Below are positions 17,097 to 26,555 of a stretch of 39,253 bases of DNA, piece by piece. Position 1 is the first letter of the stretch. Each line of letters begins with the position of its first letter. The notes beneath the pieces are model-generated. The model was not told where the DNA came from. It saw only the letters and a list, made by a program, of their open reading frames with translations, and did not search any database. The translations under genes were made by a program, and so were the position numbers. This DNA comes from Bacillota bacterium (GTDB lineage: Bacteria > Bacillota > Clostridia > Tissierellales > Peptoniphilaceae), in assembly GCA_023443025.1 (NCBI GenBank), contig JAEZWM010000032.1, forward strand, positions 1 through 39,253, read 5' to 3'.

Positions 17097-18437
17097 ATGG
17101 AAAAAAGTATTAGTAATTCAGTTTTTGAACTGGACGGTAAACCGTCGATAGCTAAAGCATTACCACTAGCATTACAGCATGTTTTAGCCATGCTTGTAGG
17201 AAATATTGTACCTTCTATCATTATAGCAGGGGCTACAGGTTTAACCCCTGAAGAGCAAGTAATGATGATTCAAGTAGGTATGATTGTAGCAGCTCTTTCA
17301 ACATTTTTACAGTTGGTACCTGTATTTGGTTTTGGCGCAAGACTTCCTGTAATAATGGGTATTAGTTTTTCATACATACCTGTTTTGACAACTATAGGTG
17401 CTGCTTATGGTATTAAGGCTGTATTTGGGGCACAATTAATTGGAGCGATTGTTTCTATTTTCGTTGGTATTTTCATTAAACAGATAAGAGGATTCTTCCC
17501 TCCAATAGTTGCAGGTACAGTTGTATTTACAATAGGTCTATCACTTTATCCCGTAGGAATCAGATACATGGCGGGTGGAGTAGGTCATCCGGAATTCGGT
17601 GATCTAAAATTCTGGGGAGTAGCAGTATTCACACTTGTAGTTGTACTTATTTGTAATATGTTCGGTAAAGGAATGATTAAACTAGCAGCTATTCTTATAG
17701 GAATGATTGCGGGATATGTACTAGCTCTTGCTCTTGGAATGGTTAACTTTGATAACTTAAGTGCAGCAGGATGGTTTGCACTGCCTAAGCCATTTTACTT
17801 TGGATACGAATTCCATACGACGGCAGTGATATCTATGGTAGTAATGTATATTGTAAACGCGGTACAGGCTGTAGGGGACTTCTCAGCTACTACAATGGGT
17901 GGTTTGAACAGAGAAGCAACTGATGAAGAACTTTCAGGGGCAATCAAAGGAAATGGACTTGCATCAGTAATAGCTTCTGCATTTGGAGGACTACCAACTG
18001 CATCATTCAGCCAGAACGTAGGTATTGTATCTATGACAAAAGTAGTTAGTTTATTTGTGTTTAAACTTGCAGCGGCAATAATTCTAGTAGCAGGATTAAT
18101 TCCTAAGTTTGGTGCTGTAATGACAACTGTTCCATATCCTGTTCTTGGTGGAGCTACTATATCGGTATTTGCAATGATAACTATGACCGGTATGAGACTT
18201 ATAACGCAAGGTGAAATGTCTACAAGAAACTTAACAATTGTAGGACTTGCAGTAGCTCTTGGAGTTGGTATGACAGGCACTGAAGGTGCAATAGCAATGT
18301 TCCCTGATTGGTTTAAAATGGTATTCGGAGCATCTCCTGTAGTAATAGCTACTACAATAGTATTCTTCCTAAATATTATTATGCCGAAGAAGACTATTGC
18401 GCAGGAGCAGAGAGAAAGAGAATCTTACGAAAAGTAA
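17097..18437 (+). CDS. NCS2/NAT family urate or xanthine permease (UacT/PbuX-like)
   Basis: This 446-aa polytopic membrane protein belongs to the nucleobase-ascorbate transporter family, with about 12-14 hydrophobic segments. The NAT signature is at Q306-T314 (SQNVGIVSMT). I prefer the ATG at 17097, since GGGAGA lies 4 bases before it; an in-frame ATG at 17085 has only the hairpin stem upstream. Its place directly after ssnA in the sigma-54 operon suggests it imports the pathway's own substrate, urate or xanthine, by cation symport. E. coli UacT is the nearest contextual analogue, though xanthine specificity is equally possible. Confidence 0.85.
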   Translation: MEKSISNSVFELDGKPSIAKALPLALQHVLAMLVGNIVPSIIIAGATGLTPEEQVMMIQVGMIVAALSTFLQLVPVFGFGARLPVIMGISFSYIPVLTTIGAAYGIKAVFGAQLIGAIVSIFVGIFIKQIRGFFPPIVAGTVVFTIGLSLYPVGIRYMAGGVGHPEFGDLKFWGVAVFTLVVVLICNMFGKGMIKLAAILIGMIAGYVLALALGMVNFDNLSAAGWFALPKPFYFGYEFHTTAVISMVVMYIVNAVQAVGDFSATTMGGLNREATDEELSGAIKGNGLASVIASAFGGLPTASFSQNVGIVSMTKVVSLFVFKLAAAIILVAGLIPKFGAVMTTVPYPVLGGATISVFAMITMTGMRLITQGEMSTRNLTIVGLAVALGVGMTGTEGAIAMFPDWFKMVFGASPVVIATTIVFFLNIIMPKKTIAQEQRERESYEK

Positions 18438-18491
18438 TTTTAATGAGACTCATTAATCTCCTTTCATAATTTAATATAATAATTAGATGGT

Positions 18492-18525
18492 AGGTAGCAG
18501 ATATTGCTACCTTTCTGTCTTTTTG
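18492..18525 (+). terminator. Rho-independent terminator of the ygeX-permease operon
   Basis: AGGTAGC pairs with GCTACCT (18492-18498 with 18506-18512) and is followed by TTCTGTCTTTTT. It ends the sigma-54 operon before guaD. Confidence 0.82.
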
Positions 18526-18637
18526 TGACAAAACTTTCAAAATCAATGTGTTATATGTATTTTGTATAAAAATTTCCACATTTTACTAGTATTATATAAA
18601 ATAATTGTAAATATATTGTATAAATAGCCGAAAATAT

Positions 18638-18666
18638 CTGCATAAAACGAATAATCATGATATACT
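18638..18666 (+). promoter_or_regulatory. Weak candidate sigma-A promoter for the guaD-xdh operon
   Basis: TATACT at 18661-18666 lies 17 bases after CTGCAT (18638-18643), a poor -35. A short palindrome GTATAC follows at 18671-18676. No sigma-54 motif occurs in this 299-bp gap, so the second purine operon is controlled differently from the first. No purine riboswitch core was seen. Confidence 0.3.
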
Positions 18667-18736
18667 AAATGTATACGTAAAAACAATTTCCTAGATTAAT
18701 TAATATAATGTGATTGACTAATTAAAGGTGAAAGAA

Positions 18737-20017
18737 ATGAAAACTGTAGTAAAAGGCAACTTTATACATACACCAACAAGTTCAAAGTTAGAAATACTAC
18801 GCGATAGATACATGATAATTGATAATGGAGTTATTGTTAATAATTATCCACTATTGCCGGACGAGTATAATGGTTTGGAAGTAATTGATTACAAAGAGAA
18901 ATTTATTATTCCTTCTTTTGTAGACCTTCATCTACATAGTGTACAATATGCCAACATTGGCTTGGGATTAGACTTGCCACTATTACCATGGTTAAAGACA
19001 TACACTTATCCCGAAGAAGAGAAATTTAATAATTTAGAATATGCTAAAAAGGTATTTTCTTTCTTTATAAGGGATTTATATAATTATGGAACTTTAAGAT
19101 CCTGTATATTTTCTTCACTTCATAAAGAAGCTACTCTTCTTTTAATGGATATGCTCGATAATTCCGGAATGGCTGCATATGTAGGGAAAACAAATATGGA
19201 CAGAAACTCGATTGAAACCCTTTTTGAAACAAGTGAAGACTCCTATGCCGATACGAAGGAAATTATAGAAAAGTTTCACAAAATTAACAATAGGATTAAG
19301 CCGATTATCACACCTAGATTTATACCATCTTGCTCGAATGAACTTCTCGAAGAGTTAGGTAAGTTAGCTAGTGAAACATCAATAGGAGTTCAGTCGCATT
19401 TAAATGAGAATCTAAATGAAATAGAATGGGTTAAGGAGTTAGTGCCTGATTCGAGTAATTATCTTGATGCATATAAAATTAGAGGCCTTGTAAGGGATTC
19501 AAAAACAATAATGGCTCATTCAATATTCAGTACAGATGATGAATTAAAGGTAATGAAGGATCAAAATGTATTCATTGCTCACTGTCCATCATCTAATATG
19601 AACTTGACTTCAGGAATAATGCAGACAAAAAGAGTTATGGACATGGGAATAAATGTAGGTCTTGGATCGGATATAGCTGCGGGTGATTCTTTATCGATGA
19701 ACAGAGTTATGGTTGATGCCATTAAAGCCTCTAAGCTATTAAGCATTTATACAGAAGACAGTTCTCATATACTTGATATAGCAGATGTGTTTTACCTTGC
19801 CACAAAAGGTGGAGGCAAGTTTTTTGATAATACAGGCTCATTTGAAAATGGAAATCATTTTGACGCTCTTATAATTGATGATAGCTCTTATAATATAAGG
19901 GAGAATCCAAGTCTTAATGAAAGATTAGAAATGTTTATCTACAGAGGAGATGATAGGAATATTATCGAAAGATATTTCAATGGTAAAATCTTGGATAAAC
20001 CAAGTTTTATAAAATAA
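18737..20017 (+). CDS. guaD: Guanine deaminase
   Basis: This 426-aa amidohydrolase should deaminate guanine to xanthine. Motifs are the metal-binding DLHLHSVQYAN, SHLNENLNEIEW, MAHSIF, HCPSSNMNL and GLGSDIAAG; the HxHxxQ pattern and the SSNxNL motif are typical of guanine deaminases. I start it at the ATG at 18737 because AAAGGTG lies 6 bases upstream; the in-frame GTG at 18728 overlaps that ribosome-binding site. It heads the second purine operon, 16 bases before the AzgA-type permease, which fits a role in feeding imported guanine to xanthine. Confidence 0.88.
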   Translation: MKTVVKGNFIHTPTSSKLEILRDRYMIIDNGVIVNNYPLLPDEYNGLEVIDYKEKFIIPSFVDLHLHSVQYANIGLGLDLPLLPWLKTYTYPEEEKFNNLEYAKKVFSFFIRDLYNYGTLRSCIFSSLHKEATLLLMDMLDNSGMAAYVGKTNMDRNSIETLFETSEDSYADTKEIIEKFHKINNRIKPIITPRFIPSCSNELLEELGKLASETSIGVQSHLNENLNEIEWVKELVPDSSNYLDAYKIRGLVRDSKTIMAHSIFSTDDELKVMKDQNVFIAHCPSSNMNLTSGIMQTKRVMDMGINVGLGSDIAAGDSLSMNRVMVDAIKASKLLSIYTEDSSHILDIADVFYLATKGGGKFFDNTGSFENGNHFDALIIDDSSYNIRENPSLNERLEMFIYRGDDRNIIERYFNGKILDKPSFIK

Positions 20018-20033
20018 ATTTTGGAGGAGAGAA

Positions 20034-21341
20034 ATGAACGACAATGGTTTTTTAGAAAAAACATTTAGACTCAAGGAAAACAACACCACTGTTAGGACCG
20101 AGTTTTTAGCAGGTATTACAACCTTTATGACAATGTCCTATATCCTTGCAGTCAACCCATTGATTCTAGCTGATGCCGGTATGGATCCGGGTGGAGTATT
20201 TACAGCCACTATAATTGCCAGTGTTATCGCAACTTTGTTGATGGCTTTCTTAGCAAACTATCCATTTGCACTTTCTGCGGGCATGGGACTTAACGCATTT
20301 TTTGCCTACTCAGTAGTTCTTGGTGGAGGACATACTTGGCAATTTGCACTTACAGCTGTATTTTTAGAGGGGATTATCTTCTTACTTATGTCGCTGTTTA
20401 AAGTTAGAGAAGCGATATTCAATGCCATCCCATTGACTTTGAAAAAGGCTGTTTCAGTAGGTATTGGGTTATTCATAGCACTTATAGGATTTTCGAACTC
20501 CGGACTGGTAGTTAATGGAGAAGGAACAATACTTGGACTTGGACAAGTTACAAGTGGTCCTGTAATTGTAACACTATTTGGACTGATATTAACCGGAGTT
20601 CTTCTTGCGATGAACTTTAGGGGAGCAATACTAGTTGGTATTTTGGGATCTACAATCCTTGCAATTATTCTTGGGGTAACCAGTTTACCTGAGAAACTAT
20701 TCTCGATGCCACCATCACTTTCATCAGTTGCAATGCAATTGGAATTCAAAAATATTTTCACTTTTGAAATGGCTGTTATTGTATTCACATTTTTATTTGT
20801 AGATATTTTCGACACTATTGGAACGCTTATTGGTGTAGCGACCAAAGCTGAAATGCTTGATGATAAAGGACAATTACCAAAAGCCGGTAAAGCACTACTA
20901 GCTGATGCAGTTGGTACAACAGCAGGTGCATTACTTGGAACAAGTACTGTTACGACTTATGTAGAGTCTGCATCGGGAGTAGCTGATGGAGGAAGAACAG
21001 GTTTAACTTCGGTTTCAACAGCATTCTTCTTCTTTATATGCCTATTCTTATTCCCAATATTTGCAATAGTTCCCGGATCAGCGACCGCACCGGCACTGAT
21101 TATAGTAGGACTATTTATGATGACTCCAATAAAAGATATTGATTTTTCTGATTTTACAGAAGCAATACCTGCCTTCTTAACCATTACTATGATGCCTTTT
21201 GCATATAGTATTGCTGAAGGAATAGTATTTGGTATGATTTCTTATGTATTACTTAAAGTTCTTACAGGCAAATTTAAAGATGTTTCAATTTTAATGTATA
21301 TACTTGCGGTTATTTTCATATTAAAACTAATATTTGTTTAA
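20034..21341 (+). CDS. pbuG: AzgA-type NCS2 purine permease (guanine/hypoxanthine/adenine)
   Basis: This 435-aa polytopic membrane protein belongs to the AzgA-like branch of the NCS2 family (PbuG, GhxP/GhxQ). The N-terminal TEFLAGITTFMTMSYILAVNP and SAGMGLNAFFAY are hallmarks, and VDIFDTIGTLIGVA and TSTVTTYVESASG are the conserved substrate-region motifs. It sits between guanine and adenine deaminase genes, so it probably imports guanine, hypoxanthine or adenine. The ATG follows TTTTGGAGGAGAGAA, a very strong ribosome-binding site. The symbol is by family resemblance; the exact base cannot be told. Confidence 0.87.
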   Translation: MNDNGFLEKTFRLKENNTTVRTEFLAGITTFMTMSYILAVNPLILADAGMDPGGVFTATIIASVIATLLMAFLANYPFALSAGMGLNAFFAYSVVLGGGHTWQFALTAVFLEGIIFLLMSLFKVREAIFNAIPLTLKKAVSVGIGLFIALIGFSNSGLVVNGEGTILGLGQVTSGPVIVTLFGLILTGVLLAMNFRGAILVGILGSTILAIILGVTSLPEKLFSMPPSLSSVAMQLEFKNIFTFEMAVIVFTFLFVDIFDTIGTLIGVATKAEMLDDKGQLPKAGKALLADAVGTTAGALLGTSTVTTYVESASGVADGGRTGLTSVSTAFFFFICLFLFPIFAIVPGSATAPALIIVGLFMMTPIKDIDFSDFTEAIPAFLTITMMPFAYSIAEGIVFGMISYVLLKVLTGKFKDVSILMYILAVIFILKLIFV

Positions 21342-21346
21342 AATTT

Positions 21347-21360
21347 GGGGCTTATGCCCC
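21347..21360 (+). terminator. Small intercistronic hairpin between the purine permease and adenine deaminase genes
   Basis: GGGGC-TTAT-GCCCC forms a perfect 5-bp stem with a 4-base loop six bases after the permease stop. No T run follows, so transcription should continue. Confidence 0.5.
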
Positions 21361-21399
21361 TGTACATAAATGAGGTATCTCATTATTAGAGGTGATAAT

Positions 21400-23109
21400 A
21401 TGCAAAATTTAAATAAAAAAATTAAAATAGCACTAGGAAACGAAAAAGCGGATATTGTTTTTAAAAATTGTAAAATCGCAAATGTTTTTACGAGTGAATT
21501 CTATATGGCTGATATCGCAGTGGAAGAAGGTGTGATAGTTGCTATAGGAGAATATGAAGGCATAAATAATATCGATATCGGTGGTAAAATCGTTTGTCCA
21601 ACTCTATTTGATGGGCATGTACACATAGAATCGTCTATGGTGTCACCGGCTGAGTTTACAAAGATACTTTTAAAATCAGGAGTATCAAGTATCATTGCAG
21701 ATCCTCATGAAATTGCAAATGTAAAGGGAGAAGTCGGTCTTGATTATATGCTTAATGCAACTGAAGATCTACCGGTTAATGTGTACTTCATGCTACCATC
21801 ATGTGTTCCTGTAACGAAACTCGAAACATCGGGCGGCGTTTTAGATGCAGAAGATCTCGAGGAGTATAAGACTCATAAAAGAGTAGTTGGTCTTGGAGAG
21901 ATGATGGACTATGAAGGTGTGATTGAACGAGATGAAGAGGTCATTAAGAAACTAGAAGCTTTTCAGGACATGGTAATAGATGGCCATGGACCAATGTTAA
22001 CAGGTAATAAATTAAATGCCTATTTTGTATCAAAAATCCATACTGAACATGAGTGCTCAACCGTAGAAGAAATGAATGAGAGGCTTAGGCTGGGGATGTA
22101 TATACAACTTAGAGAAGCATCCGGAGCAAAAAACCTAAGAACACTTTTAAAAGGTGTCAATTCACATACGATAGACAGATGTTTTTTCTGTACTGACGAC
22201 AGACATCCGGAGTCTCTATTAACCGAAGGATCGATAGATAATAATATCAGAATAGCAATGGAAGAAGGAATTGATCCTATAGATGCTATTAAGATGGGGG
22301 CATTTAACGGCCCTGTAGCATATGGTATAAAAAATATTGGAGCAATTGCTCCAAATTATCTGGCTAACTTTATTGTTCTCGATGATTTAGATACTTTTAA
22401 AATAAGAGATGTTTATATAAAGGGAGAAAAAGTCGTGGATAATGGAGAGGTTATATATGAAGCTCATCCATATCCAATAGAAAGTGTTGGTGACTCGGTT
22501 AACCTTCCGTTAATTGAGAAAAAAGATTTATTTCTAGATCCAGTTAAAATGGATGGAGATTTATATATCATTAAAGCAATTCCCGACAGCTTAATTACGG
22601 ATGCTGAGAAAATAGAGTCAGTGACTTATACTGAGGATCCAATTTACGATAATGCTCTAAAAAAACTAGTGGTTATAAACAGACATACCGGCGAAAAAAA
22701 TATTGCGGTGTCAGCCATTAATGGCTTTGGTGATTTTAACGGAGCACTTGGTACTACCATCGCTCATGATTCGCATAATTTAATAATTATTGGCAGTAAT
22801 GACGATGATATCATGTCGGTAATAGATGAAATTAAAAAAATCGGGGGTGGAATTGTGCTGGTGAACGGCGGCAAGATATTAGATAGTTTGCCTCTTGAAA
22901 TAGCAGGAATTATGTCCTCAGATACTATAGAAAATGTCGATAAGAAGCTTAGGGAAATACTCGATAACTGCAAAGACTTAGGATTTGATAAGGAGATAGA
23001 CCCAATAATGACGCTTAGTTTTATGGCACTGCCAGTAATACCCAGCTTAAAACTGACCGACCGGGGATTGTTTGATGTAGATAAATTTAGTTATATTTGG
23101 AGGAATTAA
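21400..23109 (+). CDS. ade: Adenine deaminase
   Basis: This 569-aa protein is an Ade-type adenine deaminase, converting adenine to hypoxanthine and ammonia with a binuclear metal site. Diagnostic motifs are DGHVHIESSMVSPAEF, SIIADPHEIANV, GLGEMMDYEGV, DGHGPMLTGNKLNAY and CTDDRHPESLL, followed by the typical C-terminal domain. The ATG at 21400 is preferred: TTAGAGGTG lies 5 bases upstream, whereas an in-frame ATG at 21370 has none. Its TAA overlaps the ATG of the next gene (TAATG), so translation is probably coupled. Confidence 0.93.
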   Translation: MQNLNKKIKIALGNEKADIVFKNCKIANVFTSEFYMADIAVEEGVIVAIGEYEGINNIDIGGKIVCPTLFDGHVHIESSMVSPAEFTKILLKSGVSSIIADPHEIANVKGEVGLDYMLNATEDLPVNVYFMLPSCVPVTKLETSGGVLDAEDLEEYKTHKRVVGLGEMMDYEGVIERDEEVIKKLEAFQDMVIDGHGPMLTGNKLNAYFVSKIHTEHECSTVEEMNERLRLGMYIQLREASGAKNLRTLLKGVNSHTIDRCFFCTDDRHPESLLTEGSIDNNIRIAMEEGIDPIDAIKMGAFNGPVAYGIKNIGAIAPNYLANFIVLDDLDTFKIRDVYIKGEKVVDNGEVIYEAHPYPIESVGDSVNLPLIEKKDLFLDPVKMDGDLYIIKAIPDSLITDAEKIESVTYTEDPIYDNALKKLVVINRHTGEKNIAVSAINGFGDFNGALGTTIAHDSHNLIIIGSNDDDIMSVIDEIKKIGGGIVLVNGGKILDSLPLEIAGIMSSDTIENVDKKLREILDNCKDLGFDKEIDPIMTLSFMALPVIPSLKLTDRGLFDVDKFSYIWRN

Positions 23110-23921
23110 TGAACACGGATATTATTTCAATACTTCATGAGAGAATAAAAAACAGAGAGAAAACCGCTATGGTAATTTTAACCGAGAATACAGGTTCCTC
23201 ACCAGGTGTGGACGGAGAGTTAATGCTGGTATTTCCTGATGGAACTATAGAAGGAACTATAGGAGGAGGATCACTAGAGTACAATGTAATAAATAGAGTG
23301 CTCGAAAATATGGAAAGTGGTGAGAATTTTAGCTTTAGCTATAATTTATCAGAAACCGGAAACATAGGAATGATTTGTGGAGGGGTGACTAGTGGCTATG
23401 TAAAGTACTTCGTACCGGGTGATTCACTTATAATATTTGGAGCCGGACATGTTGGAAAGGCACTAGTTGAAGTTGCAAAAGGTCTGGATTTTAATATCAC
23501 TATGGTTGACAGCAGGGAAGAGTATTTAAATGCTCCAGAGTATGAAGCTGTTTCCAAGGTTCTATGTCCATTTGATGATTTAAGCGATGACATAGACTAC
23601 AAAAATTCATATATTGTGATTATGACTCCTTCACATGCTTATGATTACGATGTTTTAAGAGCTCTAGTTGAGAAAAATTATAAGTATTTAGGTATGATGG
23701 GTAGTAGGAAAAAAGTTAAACTTATTATGGACAGACTCAAGGCTGATGGTGTCAGTGATGCCAATGTCAACAGATTAAATATGCCAATTGGTATAAATAT
23801 AGGAACAGGAACACCTAAGGAAATCGCAATCTCTATAATTTGTGAACTTCTAGCGGTAAGAGCCGGAGAGGATAAGATATACTTTATGTCTGATGAGTTT
23901 AAGGATGGTAAGAGAAAATAA
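23109..23921 (+). CDS. XdhC/CoxI family molybdenum cofactor insertion protein
   Basis: This 270-aa protein is an XdhC-type chaperone, which binds molybdenum cofactor and promotes its sulfuration and insertion into xanthine dehydrogenase. The N-terminal XdhC/CoxI domain has TENTGSSPG, GTIGGGSLE and C90 in GMICGGVTSGY. The C-terminal Rossmann domain begins with IIFGAGHVGKAL (GAGHVG at 111-116). The ATG at 23109 has GGAGG 5 bases upstream and overlaps the ade stop; a TTG at 23097 is less likely. It lies directly before the xanthine dehydrogenase subunits. It differs from YqeB at 6477, so the window has two separate maturation factors. Confidence 0.87.
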   Translation: MNTDIISILHERIKNREKTAMVILTENTGSSPGVDGELMLVFPDGTIEGTIGGGSLEYNVINRVLENMESGENFSFSYNLSETGNIGMICGGVTSGYVKYFVPGDSLIIFGAGHVGKALVEVAKGLDFNITMVDSREEYLNAPEYEAVSKVLCPFDDLSDDIDYKNSYIVIMTPSHAYDYDVLRALVEKNYKYLGMMGSRKKVKLIMDRLKADGVSDANVNRLNMPIGINIGTGTPKEIAISIICELLAVRAGEDKIYFMSDEFKDGKRK

Positions 23922-23972
23922 AGAGACTAAATATGTATCAAATATGCAGTTTGTAGAAAAGGAAGTGATAAA

Positions 23973-26081
23973 ATGCACCGAATTTCTAAATCAGTTAAGA
24001 AAAAAGATCATGATATAAAAATTAGTGGAGAAGCAATTTATACTGACGATATTCAGGAGGAAGGTTTTCTATACGGCAAGATGGTTCGTTCAGAAATGCC
24101 TAAGGCAAAGATAGTTTCCATTAAAATGCCTGAAATACCGGATGGATGTTATGTTGTCGATTATAATGATGCGGTTGATTACAATCGTACGCTTGTTATA
24201 ATGGATGATCAGCCTATATTTGCAGAAAATGAAGTCAACTATGTGGGAGAAGCCATTTTAATGGTTTTAGCACCTACACAGTTATTGGCTGATGAACTTG
24301 CTTCTAAAGTAGAAGTTGAGTATGAAGAACTGAATGCAATAACCGATTATGAAGAAAGTAAAATAGTTGCACATGAATACAGCTACACAGCCGGAGAAGT
24401 CGATGAGGCTTTTGAAAATGCCGACTATATAATAGAGGAGACACTTAGAACCGGCTATCAAGAACAAGCATATATTGAACCTCAAGCTATGATTGCATAC
24501 TTTGAAGATGGAATCATGAATGTTGATGGTTCTATGCAGTGTCCTTATTATGTTCATTCAGCAATAGCGTACGCTTTCGGACTTGATGATGATCATGTTA
24601 GAATCAGACAGATGGTAACAGGCGGGGGCTTTGGAGGTAAGGAGGATTATCCTTCATTGTTGGCATGCCAAACTGCTCTTGCTGCTCACAAAACAGGCAA
24701 AAAAGTAAAGGTTATATTTAAAAGACGAGAGGATATGACAGTAACTACAAAAAGACATCCTTCAAGGACTATTATCAAGACGGCAATGTCAAATGCCGGT
24801 GAGATCTTAGGCATGGACATCGATATGATAATGGATGGAGGGGCATATCCGGGATTATCAAGCGTTGTTCTTCAAAGAGGGTTAATATGTGCAACCGGTG
24901 TATATAATATTCCGAATGTTAAAGTTAGAGGAGCTATAATGCTGTCCAATACAGTTCCAAACGGAGCGTTTAGAGGCTTTGGAGCACCACAAGCACTCTA
25001 TGCTATAGAGTCTCATATGGCACATATTGCAAGGTCTCTAGGTGAAGAACCGGTTTCTTTTAAGCAAAAATATTTCTCTAAAACCGGAGACAAGACATCA
25101 ACAGGAGGAACCTTTAGGGAGCCGGTTCTTATTGAAGAAATGCTTGAAAAAACTCTTAACAAGTCTGAATACTTTAAGAAATATGAAGAATATAAGAACG
25201 ATTCCGGAAGGTATAGAAGAGGAATTGGCTGTTCAATATTTTTACATGGATGTGGTTTTACAGGTTCAGCCGAGAGGGATTCTATAAAATCAATTATCCA
25301 TCTTGTAAAAAAAGAAGATGATTCGATAGAAATCAGGGTAAGTAACACCGATATCGGGCAAGGACTCAAGACCACATTTAGCAAAATAGCCGCTGAAGTT
25401 CTTGAACTCCCGTTATCTCAAGTAAATGTAATTACTCCTGACACTTCAATTGTACCGGACTCAGGCCCTACAGTTGCATCCAGATCTCTTATGGTTGTCG
25501 GTAGACTAATTCAAAGAGCGTCTCTCAAACTTAAAGAACAATGGGCTGAGGGAGAAATACTGATCGAGGAGCACTATCGAGATGAAGCAGAAACCACACC
25601 ATGGGATATGGATAAATTCTGCGGTGATGCATATCCGACATATTCATGGGGAATAAATGTAGTGGACTTGGTATTAGATACGGTTACAGGAATGACAGAA
25701 TTAAAAGGCGTCTGGGGGAACTACGATGTTGGGACACCGGCCGATTACAACATACTAAGAGGCCAGATGGAAGGTGGACTATTACAAGGTATTGGTTATG
25801 GTTCTATGGAAAAGATGGAATCCAAAGATGGTTTTCTAATGCAAAAGAGTATGTCAAACTATATGATACCAACCTGCTTAGATACCGTAAACTTCGACAT
25901 TGAATTTACCTATAATCCATTTGAATTTGGACCATTTGGAGGAAAGGGAGCCGGAGAGTTACCACTTGACGGAGGAGCTCCCGCATATTCACTTGCAGTT
26001 GAATCAGCTCTGAATAAAAATTTATACAGAATACCGGTAACACCTGAATATATAATAGAGAGACTTGAGGAGGAGAAATAA
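23973..26081 (+). CDS. xdhA: Xanthine dehydrogenase, molybdopterin-binding subunit
   Basis: This 702-aa protein is the large subunit of a three-gene xanthine dehydrogenase. It has the a/b hammerhead start (KISGEAIYTDDI), GGGFGGKEDYPS, PNGAFRGFGAPQA and a catalytic-type glutamate E662 in GPFGGKGAGE. It is a little shorter than E. coli XdhA (752 aa). Expected reaction: hypoxanthine to xanthine and xanthine to urate. The next gene starts immediately after its stop (TAA then ATG), so expression is coupled. The order is molybdenum, iron-sulfur, FAD subunit. The upstream adenine and guanine deaminases supply its substrates. Confidence 0.9.
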   Translation: MHRISKSVKKKDHDIKISGEAIYTDDIQEEGFLYGKMVRSEMPKAKIVSIKMPEIPDGCYVVDYNDAVDYNRTLVIMDDQPIFAENEVNYVGEAILMVLAPTQLLADELASKVEVEYEELNAITDYEESKIVAHEYSYTAGEVDEAFENADYIIEETLRTGYQEQAYIEPQAMIAYFEDGIMNVDGSMQCPYYVHSAIAYAFGLDDDHVRIRQMVTGGGFGGKEDYPSLLACQTALAAHKTGKKVKVIFKRREDMTVTTKRHPSRTIIKTAMSNAGEILGMDIDMIMDGGAYPGLSSVVLQRGLICATGVYNIPNVKVRGAIMLSNTVPNGAFRGFGAPQALYAIESHMAHIARSLGEEPVSFKQKYFSKTGDKTSTGGTFREPVLIEEMLEKTLNKSEYFKKYEEYKNDSGRYRRGIGCSIFLHGCGFTGSAERDSIKSIIHLVKKEDDSIEIRVSNTDIGQGLKTTFSKIAAEVLELPLSQVNVITPDTSIVPDSGPTVASRSLMVVGRLIQRASLKLKEQWAEGEILIEEHYRDEAETTPWDMDKFCGDAYPTYSWGINVVDLVLDTVTGMTELKGVWGNYDVGTPADYNILRGQMEGGLLQGIGYGSMEKMESKDGFLMQKSMSNYMIPTCLDTVNFDIEFTYNPFEFGPFGGKGAGELPLDGGAPAYSLAVESALNKNLYRIPVTPEYIIERLEEEK

Positions 26082-26555
26082 ATGATAGAATTCATACTAA
26101 ATGGCGAAAAAGTTGTTTCCAAATCTCCTTCAGGTCTAAGACTTCTAGATGTTATTAGGGAGGAATTTGGATTTACGGGAACAAAAGAAGGATGTAGTGA
26201 GGGAGAATGCGGTGCTTGTGCTGTACTAGTTGACGATGCATTGTTCGACTCTTGTTTAGTAGCACTCGGATCCATTGCAGGAAAGGAAGTTATGACCATA
26301 GAAGGCTTTAAAAATATGAGACCGGAGCGTTTTAATATGATAAGCGATTCATATTCTAAATCCGGAGCTGTTCAATGCGGTATATGCATCCCGGGCATGG
26401 TCATGGCTACAGAAGCGTTGCTAAATGAAAACCCCAAGCCAAGTGAAATTGAAATAAGAACCGGGCTTTCAGGCAATCTTTGCAGATGCACCGGTTACAA
26501 TATGATTGTTGATGCAGTAAAACTTGCTGCTGTGGAGGGAGAGGGCTTATGGTAG
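26082..26555 (+). CDS. Xanthine dehydrogenase, [2Fe-2S] subunit
   Basis: This 157-aa protein carries two [2Fe-2S] sites: C38, C43, C46, C58 (plant-ferredoxin type) and C99, C102, C134, C136 (the GNLCRCTGY four-helix domain). All eight cysteines are present and the length is normal for a stand-alone iron-sulfur subunit (called XdhC in E. coli, a name also used for the unrelated chaperone). It passes electrons from the molybdenum site to the FAD subunit. GAGGAGGAGA lies just before the ATG. Its 3' end overlaps the FAD subunit gene by 7 bases. Confidence 0.93.
   Translation: MIEFILNGEKVVSKSPSGLRLLDVIREEFGFTGTKEGCSEGECGACAVLVDDALFDSCLVALGSIAGKEVMTIEGFKNMRPERFNMISDSYSKSGAVQCGICIPGMVMATEALLNENPKPSEIEIRTGLSGNLCRCTGYNMIVDAVKLAAVEGEGLW

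Noticed and set aside
18438..18736. Purine riboswitch in front of guaD
   Set aside because: The conserved loop sequences and three-way junction core of purine riboswitches are not present; the only clear structure is the upstream operon's terminator.
20306..20845. 179-aa minus-strand open frame inside the AzgA-type permease gene
   Set aside because: It is antisense to a clearly conserved gene, has no ribosome-binding site and a low-complexity Ser/Pro/Thr-rich translation, the usual mirror of a hydrophobic gene.
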